Assembly (NCBI GenBank): GCA_963765555.1
Contig: CAVXWX010000005.1
Location: forward strand, 251,780-315,779
Length of the DNA: 64,000 nucleotides
Origin: JL08 sp963765555
Lineage (GTDB): Bacteria > Pseudomonadota > Alphaproteobacteria > Rhodobacterales > Rhodobacteraceae
Reading direction: 5' to 3'
This document shows positions 28,207 to 37,405 of the stretch, piece by piece. The translations under genes were made by a program, and so were the position numbers. How positions within the stretch are numbered: the stretch's first letter is position 1; every line of letters begins with the position of its first letter. The notes beneath the pieces were generated by a model, which saw only the letters and a program-made list of their open reading frames with translations, was not told the DNA's origin and searched no databases.

Positions 28207-29058
28207 TCAAATCCATTCGCCTTTGATGGTCTGGCGATAGACCTGCGACAACCAGTTGTTCCCGCGCGGGTTGGGCGAAAGCCCCTGCCCCGTGAGCAAT
28301 CTGTAGCTGTCCTGATACCAATCCGTGGATTGGTAGTTATAGCCCAGAATGGCACCTGCCGTTTGCGCCTCGTCTGTCAGACCAAGCGCCAGATACGCTT
28401 CGACCAGACGGTGCAACGCTTCTGCGGTGTGACTCGTGGTTTGGAAATCCTCGACCACAACGCGGAACCGGTTGATCGCGGCAGTGTAGTGATCCCGACG
28501 CAGATAATAGCGCCCGATTTCCATTTCCTTGGCCGCCAGATGATCAAATGCCAGATCGAATTTCAGAATGGCCGCTGTCGCATATTCGCTGTCGGGATAA
28601 CGTTCGATCACAGCCCGCAAGGATTGCAGCGCCTGAAAGGTCAGCCCCTGATCGCGTCCGATTTCATCAATCTGGTCATAATAGCTTAGCGCCAGAAGAT
28701 ATTGCGCATAGGCAGCGTCATCATCTGCGGGATAAAAATCGATGAACCGTTGCGCGGCGGAGCGGCTGTTGGGGTAATCCTGTTCCTGATGATAGGAAAA
28801 CGCCTGCATGATCAACGCGCGCTTGGCCCAATCGGAATACGGGTACAGCCGTTCGATTTCCGAAAAATAAAACGCCGCCTCGTCCCCGCGGTTACGGCTG
28901 AGTTCGTATTCGCCGCGCCCAAAAATCTGTTCGGGTGTGTAATTTTCCAGTGGGACATCGTCATTGCGCAGCAACCTGATTCCATCACCGCTACAGGCAG
29001 TTAGGAGCACGGTCAAAAGCACCGCACCGATCACCTTTGTCCGGGATCCGCCTGTCAT
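28207..29058 (-). CDS. bamD: Outer-membrane assembly lipoprotein BamD
   Basis: A 283-residue component of the BAM complex that inserts beta-barrel proteins into the outer membrane. The lipoprotein signal ends in LLTAC, so the cysteine near residue 22 is lipidated. Five TPR-like repeats follow, including PEQIFGRGEYELSRNR, FYFSEIERLYPYS and YYDQIDEIGRDQGLT. The position lpxC-bamD-recN after ftsZ is the usual one in this order. Confidence 0.95.
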   Translation of the reverse strand: MTGGSRTKVIGAVLLTVLLTACSGDGIRLLRNDDVPLENYTPEQIFGRGEYELSRNRGDEAAFYFSEIERLYPYSDWAKRALIMQAFSYHQEQDYPNSRSAAQRFIDFYPADDDAAYAQYLLALSYYDQIDEIGRDQGLTFQALQSLRAVIERYPDSEYATAAILKFDLAFDHLAAKEMEIGRYYLRRDHYTAAINRFRVVVEDFQTTSHTAEALHRLVEAYLALGLTDEAQTAGAILGYNYQSTDWYQDSYRLLTGQGLSPNPRGNNWLSQVYRQTIKGEWI

Positions 29059-29224
29059 GCCTGTTTCCTTACCGCCATTGCTATTAATTGTTCAGCCTTT
29101 GGTCTTACGCGTCCTAGCACATAAAATTCCAGTGCAAAACGCCTTAGACTCAAATGTTATACGAGTGTCGGACAAAGGTCGCAATTGCTGTCTAAGGTTT
29201 GGAAAAGGCGGTTATTTGCCAAAA

Positions 29225-30145
29225 TCAGGCAACGGCGGGAATTTCATCCCACACAACCCCGACACCGGGCAGTCGTGCCGTCATTTCGGCATCACATTCC
29301 ACCACACACACAGCACCTGGTGTTTCAAACAGCGCCCGCAGCAGCGTGTTGGTCAGCGAATGGCCAGCGCGGACACCTTGGTAGTGGCCCAGAATCGGTG
29401 CACCAGCCAATGCCAGATCGCCCAAGGCATCCAGCATCTTGTGGCGAACGGCCTCGTCCGCGTGGCGAAAACCACCGGGCGACAACACGTCTGCCCCATC
29501 GACAACAACCGCATTTTGCAATGTTCCGCCAAGGGCAAGCCCATTGGCATGCATGACATCTACATCGGCCTGCCGGCAAAACGTGCGGCTGTCGCAAAGT
29601 TCGCGCACAAACGATCCGTTCGCCATATTCATGGACTTAACCTGACGTCCGATCGCCTGATCGACAAAATCGATTTCGAAATCGATCCTGAGCGCATTGG
29701 CCGGGGACAGCGTAGCGCGTGCATCCCCCTGTTGGACGGTCACAGTTTTCAACACCTGCAAGGCACGGACCGGCGCCGCCTGACGCTGTAACCCGCCGCC
29801 GATAAAACCACGCACAAACGCTGCCGACGAACCATCAAGGATCGGCACTTCGGGGCCGTTCAGTTCGATCAGAGCATTGTGGATACCGCAGCCGGACAAA
29901 GCGGCCATCAAGTGTTCAACCGTGGAAACCGTCACACCAGACGTATTTTCCAGTTTGGTACACAAGGGAGAGCGGTTCACCGCATCCCACAAGGCCGGGA
30001 TCATTCGATCACCCAGTGCAATGTCAGTGCGGCGAAACCAGATACCGTGATTGGCGACCGCAGGCTTTACCACCATGCGGACACTGCGACCGGTATGCAG
30101 GCCAACGCCCTCGAAGATCACTTCGGATTTCAACGTGTTTTGCAC
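29225..30145 (-). CDS. lpxC: UDP-3-O-acyl-N-acetylglucosamine deacetylase
   Basis: LpxC catalyses the committed zinc-dependent step of lipid A synthesis. The 306 residues have the zinc motif VSTVEHLMAAL, the second ligand region RHKMLDALGDLAL, and the catalytic HYQGVRAGHSL. The start is GTG at 30145 with AGGGG seven bases upstream; the family N-terminus MQNTLKSEVIF begins there. A terminator separates it from ftsZ, so it has its own promoter in the 30146-30300 region. Confidence 0.96.
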   Translation of the reverse strand: MQNTLKSEVIFEGVGLHTGRSVRMVVKPAVANHGIWFRRTDIALGDRMIPALWDAVNRSPLCTKLENTSGVTVSTVEHLMAALSGCGIHNALIELNGPEVPILDGSSAAFVRGFIGGGLQRQAAPVRALQVLKTVTVQQGDARATLSPANALRIDFEIDFVDQAIGRQVKSMNMANGSFVRELCDSRTFCRQADVDVMHANGLALGGTLQNAVVVDGADVLSPGGFRHADEAVRHKMLDALGDLALAGAPILGHYQGVRAGHSLTNTLLRALFETPGAVCVVECDAEMTARLPGVGVVWDEIPAVA

Positions 30146-30303
30146 TTATTGCCCCTGGCACTGATATGCCGCTGCTTCTTGTTGTGAATGGTAACTAAGC
30201 AGGCAACCCCAAAGCCTCAACTCAATCTTTGTAACGGACTGAAACATGCGCGTCAGGCTTCGGCAGTTCCCTGCCTACATCATTACAAGGCACTGAATTC
30301 AAT

Positions 30304-30331
30304 AAGAAAAGGGCCGCCAATTGGCGGCCCT
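30304..30331 (-). terminator. ftsZ: Rho-independent terminator of ftsZ
   Basis: A perfect 20-bp palindrome, GGGCCGCCAATTGGCGGCCC (30311-30330), followed on the minus strand by TTTTCTTATT. It lies 24 bases after the ftsZ stop and is the strongest terminator in the window. It closes the dcw transcript before lpxC. The remaining bases of 30146-30354 hold the lpxC promoter region. Confidence 0.9.
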
Positions 30332-30354
30332 CTGAAACGGAATTGTGACAAGAA

Positions 30355-32007
30355 TTAGTTCGCCTGACGCCGCAGGAACGCCGGAATCTCGATCCGTTCC
30401 TGATCCTGATCAGCCGCTTCCTGCGCCTGATGGGACGGGCGCGGCTGGTGTGCCTGAGCCTGTTGAACCGGTGGCTGGGTCCGCATTGGCTGCTGACCAC
30501 GTTCGCTCGAATGCTCGTGTGCGTGCCCTGTCATGCGGTTGATCAGAGAATTGATTCCAAAGCGCGGACGCTCGGCTTCGCCGCCTGTCGAACGGGGTTC
30601 TGCACGTTGGGCAACCTCTTGCGGAGCAGTATGAGCCGCCGGACGCTTTTGCACAGCATCGCGCAACCGTTTCATCGCCTCGGGCGAAGGTGTGCCGGGC
30701 GTGGGTGCACGCGGTGCAACAAACAATTCCATATCGTCGTGCATCGTGTCCTGCTGCGGTTCAAACTCTGCTACCTTTGGCTGATAGGCTGGCATCGGCA
30801 GCCCGTCATCTGTTGCCTGCTCGGCTTCATCAGCGCCGAACGCGTCGGCCTGATCTGCCGCTGCAACATTACGATCAAAGTCGTCAAACAATTGCGGCTC
30901 TTCTACAGTTTCGGCCGCCACTGCAATTTCGGGCTGCTCAGTGATCTGTTCTTGTTCGTCCTGTGCTTGCTCGACCGGGGCCGCCGGGCGCAGCGGTGCA
31001 GACATCGGTCGGCGCGGTACCGGCATTTCGGTGTGAACGTCGACAGCATCAATGCCCGTCGCAACAACGGACACACGCATGACGCCTTCCATCGCGGTAT
31101 CCAAGGTCGACCCGACGATAATATTGGCTTCGGAGTCCACTTCTTCGCGGATGCGGTTCGCAGCTTCGTCCAGTTCAAACAGTGTCAGATCATGGCTGCC
31201 GGTGATGTTGATCAGCACGCCTTTCGCACCACGCAGGCTGATTTCGTCCAGCAGCGGGTTGGCGATGGCTTTTTCAGCGGCCTGAATGGCGCGATCTTCG
31301 CCTTCCGCCTCGCCCGTGCCCATCATCGCCTTGCCCATTTCGTCCATCACGGCGCGGACATCTGCAAAATCAAGGTTGATCAGACCGGGACGGACCATCA
31401 GATCGGTCACACCTTTCACGCCCTGATACAGAACATCATCTGCCATGCTGAATGCTTCGGTAAATGTGGTCTTTTCATTGGCCAGACGGAACAGGTTCTG
31501 GTTCGGAATAATGATCAGCGTATCAACGACCTTTTGCAGTGCTTCAACACCATCTTCGGCCTGACGCATCCGCTTGCCGCCTTCAAACTGGAACGGCTTG
31601 GTCACGACGCCGACAGTCAGAACACCCAGTTCGCGCGCAGCCTGCGCAATAATCGGTGCCGCCCCTGTTCCGGTGCCGCCACCCATGCCCGCAGTGATAA
31701 AGCACATATGCGCTCCGGCAAGGTGATCAACGATCTGTTCAATGCTTTCTTCTGCAGCGGCAGCACCCACTGAAGCACGCGCACCAGCGCCCAGACCTTC
31801 GGTAACCTTGATTCCCAGCTGGACGCGGCTTGTGGCATTGCTTTGCTGCAAGGCCTGCGCGTCTGTGTTGGCAACAACAAAATCAACACCGTCAAGCTGC
31901 TTTTCGATCATGTTGTTGACCGCGTTGCCGCCTGCCCCTCCAACGCCGAAAACGGTAATCCGCGGCTTGAGGTCTTCTTGTCCGGGCATTGAAAGGTTGA
32001 GTGTCAT
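30355..32007 (-). CDS. ftsZ: Cell division protein FtsZ
   Basis: The tubulin-like GTPase that forms the division ring. The GTP loop is GMGGGTGTGAAP, with GVGGAGGNAVNNM at the N-terminus and the T7 loop NLDFADVRAVMDEMG. At 550 residues it is longer than enterobacterial FtsZ (about 383) because of a long acidic, glutamine-rich linker (about 320-530). The C-terminal peptide IEIPAFLRRQAN, which binds FtsA and other partners, is intact. The ATG at 32007 is clear. Confidence 0.97.
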   Translation of the reverse strand: MTLNLSMPGQEDLKPRITVFGVGGAGGNAVNNMIEKQLDGVDFVVANTDAQALQQSNATSRVQLGIKVTEGLGAGARASVGAAAAEESIEQIVDHLAGAHMCFITAGMGGGTGTGAAPIIAQAARELGVLTVGVVTKPFQFEGGKRMRQAEDGVEALQKVVDTLIIIPNQNLFRLANEKTTFTEAFSMADDVLYQGVKGVTDLMVRPGLINLDFADVRAVMDEMGKAMMGTGEAEGEDRAIQAAEKAIANPLLDEISLRGAKGVLINITGSHDLTLFELDEAANRIREEVDSEANIIVGSTLDTAMEGVMRVSVVATGIDAVDVHTEMPVPRRPMSAPLRPAAPVEQAQDEQEQITEQPEIAVAAETVEEPQLFDDFDRNVAAADQADAFGADEAEQATDDGLPMPAYQPKVAEFEPQQDTMHDDMELFVAPRAPTPGTPSPEAMKRLRDAVQKRPAAHTAPQEVAQRAEPRSTGGEAERPRFGINSLINRMTGHAHEHSSERGQQPMRTQPPVQQAQAHQPRPSHQAQEAADQDQERIEIPAFLRRQAN

Positions 32008-32031
32008 AGTTACTGTCCGCCTGTGCTGCTG

Positions 32032-32055
32032 ACCCGCAATTACGGGTGTTTTTTT
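32032..32055 (+). terminator. Terminator-like hairpin in the ftsA-ftsZ gap, plus-strand orientation
   Basis: ACCCG (32032-32036) and CGGGT (32043-32047) flank CAATTA, and GTTTTTTT follows on the plus strand only. No plus-strand gene precedes it, so it could end an RNA running antisense to ftsZ. It could also be a leader hairpin of ftsZ. The stem is short. Confidence 0.35.
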
Positions 32056-32183
32056 ACCTAAATCGCCCTGATCTTATCGTGCAAGGGCCGTAACGTCACC
32101 TAAAAAACGCAAAAATGACACAAAATATGGGCGATTTTTTGCCATTCTACGCCTGATTTCGAAGTCTCTGCCATATCTTGCGG

Positions 32184-33521
32184 TTACCAGTTGTCCCTAA
32201 ACCATTTTACCGCCCGTTTTAGCGATCGGGCTGGATATCGATCGACCGGAATGTCAAAATCCCACCACTCATCCTGTGGATGTGCCGCAAACAGGCACAG
32301 GCCCACCGCGCTGGCAAATCCGGGGCCGGTTGCCGCCTGTGGCAAGCCATGCACCCGCAATGGCCGACCCAAGCGCACCTGTTGACCAAGTATCTTGCTG
32401 GCCAGCCCGTCCAGTCCCGGAATCTGGCTGCCGCCACCCGTCAGAACGATCTGCTGGCTGGGCAGATGATCAAAACCGGCCGCATCCAGACGCGCGCGCA
32501 CCTCTTCCAGAATTTCTTCGACACGGGGGCGCATGATGCCGATCAGCTCTGCCCGGCTGACCGTGCGCCGGTCATGCTCCCAATCGCCGGTTTCGCCGCC
32601 GATCTCGATCATTTCGCGATCATCCATGCCGGTGGCGTGGACACCACCGTAAAAGGTCTTGAGCCGTTCGGCATTTGTTGTCGGAATCTGCAGACCCATC
32701 GAAATATCAGATGTGACGTGATCCCCGCCCATGCGCACGGCATCGGAATAGATCATGTGTTTCTTGATAAAGATCGATACACCTGTGGCCCCGCCGCCCA
32801 TATCGATGCAGGCCGCGCCCAGTTCCTGTTCGTCTTCGACCAGCGATGAAATGCCCGACACGTAGGCCGAAGATGCAATCCCCGCCAGTTCCAGATCGCA
32901 GCGCTTGACGCAATGCGCCAGATTCTGGATCGCTGCCGCATCAACCGTCAGCATATGCATATCGACAGACAGGGTTTGCCCCAACTGTCCGCGCGGATCC
33001 GACAGGCCCGACCGGTGATCCAGCGCAAAGTTCACCGGTTGCGCGTGCAACACCTCGCGGCCTTCGCCGTATTCCGGCACATCGCAATCTGCCAGCACCC
33101 GCGCAACATCCTGTTCGGTGACGATCTGCCCTTCCAGCTCAAGCTGTGCATCCAACCCGTAAGAGCGCGGTTCCGCCCCCGAAAAACATGCAATCACATG
33201 ATCAACGCGAATATTCGCCATTTTCTGGGCCGCCTGCAGCGCCGTGCGAATGGCGCGTTCGGTTTCCTGCATTGCGACAACTTCACCAAACTGTACGCCG
33301 CGCGACCGCGTCGTTGCAGCGCCGATCACCCGAAACCCGGATTGCCCCGCCAGCGATCCGATTCCGCCCGCTTCATCCAATGGGCCGGAGGTGCCGTCAA
33401 AGCGCAGCACCAGACAGGCGATCTTTGAACTGCCGACATCCAGAATGGCGACGACCCCACGCTGCATTGCAAGTTTGCGCATGTGACGCATTGCACGTTG
33501 GGATTGGTAAAGGTCGATCAT
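32184..33521 (-). CDS. ftsA: Cell division protein FtsA
   Basis: An actin-like ATPase that links FtsZ to the membrane and recruits late division proteins. The 445 residues include phosphate-1 loop VAILDVGSSKIACLVLRF, the inserted 1C domain, CIDMGGGATGVSIF, and adenosine motif VLTGGGSQIPGL. The C-terminal amphipathic tail contains LKRAVKWFRDNW, the usual membrane-targeting helix. ATGA overlap with ftsQ. Confidence 0.96.
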   Translation of the reverse strand: MIDLYQSQRAMRHMRKLAMQRGVVAILDVGSSKIACLVLRFDGTSGPLDEAGGIGSLAGQSGFRVIGAATTRSRGVQFGEVVAMQETERAIRTALQAAQKMANIRVDHVIACFSGAEPRSYGLDAQLELEGQIVTEQDVARVLADCDVPEYGEGREVLHAQPVNFALDHRSGLSDPRGQLGQTLSVDMHMLTVDAAAIQNLAHCVKRCDLELAGIASSAYVSGISSLVEDEQELGAACIDMGGGATGVSIFIKKHMIYSDAVRMGGDHVTSDISMGLQIPTTNAERLKTFYGGVHATGMDDREMIEIGGETGDWEHDRRTVSRAELIGIMRPRVEEILEEVRARLDAAGFDHLPSQQIVLTGGGSQIPGLDGLASKILGQQVRLGRPLRVHGLPQAATGPGFASAVGLCLFAAHPQDEWWDFDIPVDRYPARSLKRAVKWFRDNW

Positions 33522-34417
33522 TGCGAGAGTCCATCGTTACTGAGTTGCCGGATACGCCACCATTCCGAAACGGCAGCCTTGTTCATACGCAGGGTCGGGC
33601 GCGCGGAAATGCGCATATCCACCGCAGCCAGATCACGTTCCAGAATGTCCTGCGCTTCACTCAGCGCGATCACGCGCTCCAGCGCCTGAACCGGCGCGTT
33701 TTCTGGCAGGAGGATGCGCTGATCGCGATCCAGCACGACATCCCAGCGCCGTTCGCCCACGCGGACAAGCCCGCGCAATCGGCCCGCCAAGGGCTGGGCT
33801 GCGCGAAACAGACGCATGGCTTCGTCCACATGTGCATCGGCATCTTCGCCTGCAATCAGAGGCAGGCTTGAATATTCTGAACGGGCTTCGGCCTGCGTTA
33901 CGAGCACACCCGCTTCGTCAAGTACCTGCAATCCGTTACGCGTCCGCCACAAAACGGCGGGCAAACGTTCGATCACATCCACCTGCAACACGCCGCCCGG
34001 ACGGATGCGCACAGTTGCTTCCCTGACAGGATCAAGGGCCGAAATTGTCTTGCGGATTTCTTTCAGGTCCAGATCAAAGGAACTGACCGGAAAATCGATT
34101 GGCACAACCTCGCGAATTTCGCGCGCCACATTGTAACCGGCACCATCGACGGCCATCAGTTGCACCATGAATTCGGGGCGCGTTTCCACACTGTTGCGCG
34201 CCTCGGCCACCGACGCCGCAATCTGGTCCCGGCGGGTTTCGTCGGAAAAATAAAACCCGGCGGCACCCAGCGCCAGCAAAAATGGCATTCCGACCCGAAA
34301 CATCAGCCGGACACCGGGTGTCAGGATCAGGCGCTGATAGCGGTACGACCAGCGTGATGGCGCCGGATCACAAGCCGTATTTTCCGATCTTTTGCGCAGT
34401 GCGGTTAACGGTTGCAT
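33518..34417 (-). CDS. ftsQ: Cell division protein FtsQ
   Basis: A 299-residue bitopic protein. A cytoplasmic N-terminal tail is followed by a membrane segment (about 43-62, MFRVGMPFLLALGAAGFYF), a POTRA domain (VQLMAVDGAGYNVAREIREV) and the periplasmic beta domain with PAVLWRTRNGLQVLDEAGV. It connects the divisome to FtsB/FtsL. The ATG at 34417 lies within the end of ddl (13-base overlap); an upstream GTG-like extension is possible but would overlap more. Confidence 0.93.
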   Translation of the reverse strand: MQPLTALRKRSENTACDPAPSRWSYRYQRLILTPGVRLMFRVGMPFLLALGAAGFYFSDETRRDQIAASVAEARNSVETRPEFMVQLMAVDGAGYNVAREIREVVPIDFPVSSFDLDLKEIRKTISALDPVREATVRIRPGGVLQVDVIERLPAVLWRTRNGLQVLDEAGVLVTQAEARSEYSSLPLIAGEDADAHVDEAMRLFRAAQPLAGRLRGLVRVGERRWDVVLDRDQRILLPENAPVQALERVIALSEAQDILERDLAAVDMRISARPTLRMNKAAVSEWWRIRQLSNDGLSQ

Positions 34418-35325
34418 GAGGCATCCTCGACCATCCAGCGGCACAGCTCGCCAAAGCCCATTCCGCAGGCCTGCGCCTGTTCGGGGCTAAGCGATGTAGC
34501 TGTCATGCCCGGCTGTGTGTTGGTTTCCAGCAGCACAAGACCGTCAGCACCACGCGTTTCATCCCAGCGGAAATCTGTCCGGCTGACACCTCGGCACCCC
34601 AATGCAGCATGCGCACGCACAGCAAAATCAAGACACATATCGAAGATGTCGGCAGGCAGATCCGCCGGAACCACATGACGCGACCCGCCGGGTTTGTATT
34701 TTGCGTCGTAATCGTACCAGCCATCCGTCAGGATATCGGTCACGGTCAGCGCCTTGCCATCCATCACAGTCGTGGTGAGCTCTCGCCCCGGCGCGAACGC
34801 CTCGACCATCACGAATTCAGGCATGGTATCCGCCAACTGCGGCGGGCCGTTGGCCGCCTCGTGCACCAGATACACACCCACGCTTGACCCTTCGGCGTTA
34901 GGTTTGACCACATAAGGGGGCTGCATCACATGAGACATCCGCACGTCAGATGCAGATGCGATGATGCTGTCCACAACCGGCAAGCCTACGGTCTTGTAAA
35001 CCTGCTTGGTGCGCTGCTTGTCCATTGCAAGGGCAGATGCCAACACGCCCGAATGCGTATAGGGCAACCCGAGCCATTCAAGCAGGCCCTGCACACAACC
35101 ATCTTCCCCCCAACGCCCGTGCAAGGCGTTAAAGACAACATCAGGATTGTGGGATTGCAGAACAGAACTCAGGTCGCGGTCGGCATCGACCTCGATCACC
35201 TGATATCCCTGGTCCCGCAAAGCAGCGGCGCATGCACGCCCTGAAGACAGGGACACTTCGCGCTCTGCCGAAGGGCCACCCATCAAAACTGCCACTGTCG
35301 GGGACGTCCTGCTCGACTGACCCAC
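34405..35325 (-). CDS. ddl: D-alanine--D-alanine ligase
   Basis: An ATP-grasp enzyme making the D-Ala-D-Ala dipeptide for peptidoglycan. The 306 residues carry VAVLMGGPSAEREVSLSSG at the N-terminus (cited in part: GGPSAEREVSL), VVKPNAEGSSVGV for ATP binding, and LLETNTQPGMT for magnesium binding. The only fitting start is GTG at 35325. It overlaps ftsQ. Confidence 0.96.
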   Translation of the reverse strand: MGQSSRTSPTVAVLMGGPSAEREVSLSSGRACAAALRDQGYQVIEVDADRDLSSVLQSHNPDVVFNALHGRWGEDGCVQGLLEWLGLPYTHSGVLASALAMDKQRTKQVYKTVGLPVVDSIIASASDVRMSHVMQPPYVVKPNAEGSSVGVYLVHEAANGPPQLADTMPEFVMVEAFAPGRELTTTVMDGKALTVTDILTDGWYDYDAKYKPGGSRHVVPADLPADIFDMCLDFAVRAHAALGCRGVSRTDFRWDETRGADGLVLLETNTQPGMTATSLSPEQAQACGMGFGELCRWMVEDASCNR

Positions 35326-35382
35326 TTTCGTGCCTCTGTGTCCGGGTCTTTTGACCCTGTTATTGCGCCGTTCCCTTTTGGG

Positions 35383-36318
35383 TTATTCGGCTCCGCCTTT
35401 TGGGATCGCATCACCGATCCTCATGATTTCCCATTCTAACGTGATCCCACTGGAATCGTAAACCTTTTTTCGCACATCTTCGCCCAGCTCTTCGAGATCC
35501 GCGGCGGTTGCGCCGCCCGTGTTGATCAGAAAGTTGGGGTGCATCTCGCTCATCTGCGCGCCGCCGCGTCGCGCGCCGCGCATTCCGGCCCTGTCGATCA
35601 CCGCCCACGCCTTGAGATCATGCACATCATCGGCTTGCCCGGTTGAGCTGAAACCCGCCGGATTGCGAAAGGTTGAGCCTGCCGAACGTTCTTTCGTCGG
35701 TTGCGTTGCATCCCGTTTGGCCAGTTGGTCGGCCATGCGGGCGTGCAAGTTTGCCGGTTCGCCGGACGGGGCGACAAACGTTACCTCGAACACAACCCAC
35801 CCGTCGGGCAGATCGGTCTGGCGATAGCGGAAATTCAGATCATCCGCCGTCAGCGTCACGATGCGCCCGTCGCGTGTCGCTGCGCGCGCGCTGTGGAACA
35901 CATCTGCCGTATAATGGCCGTAACACCCGGCGTTCATCCGCACCGCGCCACCGATGCTGCCGGGTATCGTGCGCAGAAATGTCAGATCCACCCCCGCATC
36001 TGCCGCCTTGCGCGCCACATGCGCATCCAGCGCCGCCGCACCAGTCGTCACGGTATTGTTTTCAATCCGAATGTCGTTAAAACCGCGCCCCAACCGCACG
36101 ACGACGGCACGCAATCCACCGTCGCGCACGATCAGATTTGATCCGACCCCCATAGGAAACACTTCAATCGAAGGGTCAAGCGCCGCCAGAAAGGCCACCA
36201 GATCATCGGCATCGGCGGGTTGAAACAGATAATCCGCCGGTCCACCGACACGCAGCCATGTCAGATCAGACAGATTGCGCGCTTGCGTCAACCGGCCCCG
36301 TGGTGTCGGCAATGGCAT
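35383..36318 (-). CDS. murB: UDP-N-acetylenolpyruvoylglucosamine reductase
   Basis: A 311-residue FAD enzyme that reduces UDP-GlcNAc-enolpyruvate to UDP-MurNAc. FAD-binding blocks LRVGGPADYLFQP and GVGSNLIVRDGG, the active-site IPGSIGGAVRMNAGCYG, and the catalytic Ser in ERSAGSTFRNP are present. The ATG at 36318 shares a base with the stop of the preceding gene (TGATG), so translation is coupled. Confidence 0.96.
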   Translation of the reverse strand: MPLPTPRGRLTQARNLSDLTWLRVGGPADYLFQPADADDLVAFLAALDPSIEVFPMGVGSNLIVRDGGLRAVVVRLGRGFNDIRIENNTVTTGAAALDAHVARKAADAGVDLTFLRTIPGSIGGAVRMNAGCYGHYTADVFHSARAATRDGRIVTLTADDLNFRYRQTDLPDGWVVFEVTFVAPSGEPANLHARMADQLAKRDATQPTKERSAGSTFRNPAGFSSTGQADDVHDLKAWAVIDRAGMRGARRGGAQMSEMHPNFLINTGGATAADLEELGEDVRKKVYDSSGITLEWEIMRIGDAIPKGGAE

Positions 36319-36635
36319 CACGAACCACGATCCGGATTTGAAGGATCCGGCTTTTTGCGCCCCCGAATAAGACGGCTGATGCCGCCAAAGATCAAACCGG
36401 TCACATAGGCCAAACAGCCATAGAACAGGACGGCAAGTTGCGATGTGATAGCGGGCGGGTCCAGCGGGGATTCACCAACGCCGTATTTGATCCAGACCGC
36501 GTGAAACAGGATGGCAAACAGCAACAGAAAGCCGAACAGCATGCGACTGCGTCGCCACCCCGCAACCAGTGACAGCACGATCCAGATGATAAAAGTCAGG
36601 ACAACCCCGCCCAGAACTTCCGCAACTTCAATCAT
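36318..36635 (-). CDS. Small membrane protein of the murC-murB interval
   Basis: A 105-residue protein with three hydrophobic segments (about residues 8-27, 34-50 and 65-88) and a basic tail (RLIRGRKKPDPS). Family not recognised. It starts by ATGA overlap with the upstream gene and ends in overlap with murB, so it is embedded in the dcw transcript. No function is assigned. Confidence 0.72.
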   Translation of the reverse strand: MIEVAEVLGGVVLTFIIWIVLSLVAGWRRSRMLFGFLLLFAILFHAVWIKYGVGESPLDPPAITSQLAVLFYGCLAYVTGLIFGGISRLIRGRKKPDPSNPDRGS

Positions 36636-36910
36636 GTCTCATCCTTTCTCATGACCTGCCCCACGCCCCAAGATGCAAGCACGCCGCCGCAAATGGCGGG
36701 CAGTGCGAAAAACAGCCAGAGCGACAGAAATATCCGCCGGTCAAAGGAAGGCGTGGTCAGTGCCAATACAAACAAAACCACGCTTAGCACAATCCACAGG
36801 ACCAGAAGAATCCGCAACAAGCGTGTCAGCCCGAAATATCGGGCGCTGCCCGCAATGAAACCTGCAATGGCAGCCGTAACCACCATAAATAACAGGGCCT
36901 CAGTTGCCAT
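36632..36910 (-). CDS. Small membrane protein of the murC-murB interval
   Basis: A 92-residue, strongly hydrophobic protein with three predicted membrane segments (about 5-25, 31-52 and 60-85). Family not recognised. It overlaps the upstream DUF2484 gene by 11 bases and the downstream gene by four. Its position suggests co-expression with peptidoglycan genes, nothing more. Confidence 0.7.
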   Translation of the reverse strand: MATEALLFMVVTAAIAGFIAGSARYFGLTRLLRILLVLWIVLSVVLFVLALTTPSFDRRIFLSLWLFFALPAICGGVLASWGVGQVMRKDET

Positions 36911-37154
36911 GGCGTCCCGCTTTGCGCAACCAGCGCGTCAGATAGATAACCGGCCAGCGCAGCACGCTGATCCCTGCGACCAGCACAAACAGACCCACCC
37001 ATGGCCCGTTCTGATAGGTAACATATCCCAACAGCGGGATACCGATCGCGATTAGGATATAGGCATTACGCCAATGGTTGTCGCGGCTGGGTGTCATTGC
37101 CAGAACATTTGCAATCACGGCCCACATACAGGCCAGAATAAGGGAAAATGTCAT
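36900..37154 (-). CDS. DUF2484 family membrane protein (copy 2)
   Basis: An 84-residue protein matching the DUF2484 pattern of Rhodobacterales: MTFSLILACMWAVIANVLAM, the PSRDNHWRNAY loop, IPLLGYVTYQNGPW and a basic end. Two to three membrane segments. The ATG at 37154 is coupled to the stop of the preceding copy (ATGA). The start regions of the two copies are alike (IILACLWAL and LILACMWAV), so they probably arose by duplication. Confidence 0.82.
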   Translation of the reverse strand: MTFSLILACMWAVIANVLAMTPSRDNHWRNAYILIAIGIPLLGYVTYQNGPWVGLFVLVAGISVLRWPVIYLTRWLRKAGRHGN

Positions 37155-37405
37155 TTTGGAACCTCGGGGTGACGGCCACGGAAGCGCTGGTAAAAATATC
37201 GTAGCGGATTGCGAAACATCGACACAAAGGCAGCCGCCCCCAACACGGAAAACCCCCAACCGTATTGCAGACCAATCAAGACAATCAAAACCGGCGCCAT
37301 CAGCAACAGCGCAAAACCGGGCACATATTGGTAGCGCATCGGCAGCATCGCAACGACCGCGGATGCCAAGGCCCAAAGACACGCGAGGATCAGGATGATA
37401 TTCAT
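37151..37405 (-). CDS. DUF2484 family membrane protein (copy 1)
   Basis: An 84-residue paralogue of the next gene, beginning MNIILILACLWALASAVVAM and carrying PMRYQYVPGFALL in place of the PSRDNHW loop. It ends with a basic stretch (YQRFRGRHPE). It is coupled by ATGA overlaps to the permease upstream and the second DUF2484 copy downstream. Function unknown. The family is commonly found next to murB in this order. Confidence 0.8.
   Translation of the reverse strand: MNIILILACLWALASAVVAMLPMRYQYVPGFALLLMAPVLIVLIGLQYGWGFSVLGAAAFVSMFRNPLRYFYQRFRGRHPEVPK

Noticed and set aside
30430..31773. Plus-strand frame of 447 codons antisense to ftsZ
   Set aside because: No family match, cysteine-rich random composition; ftsZ on the other strand is certain.
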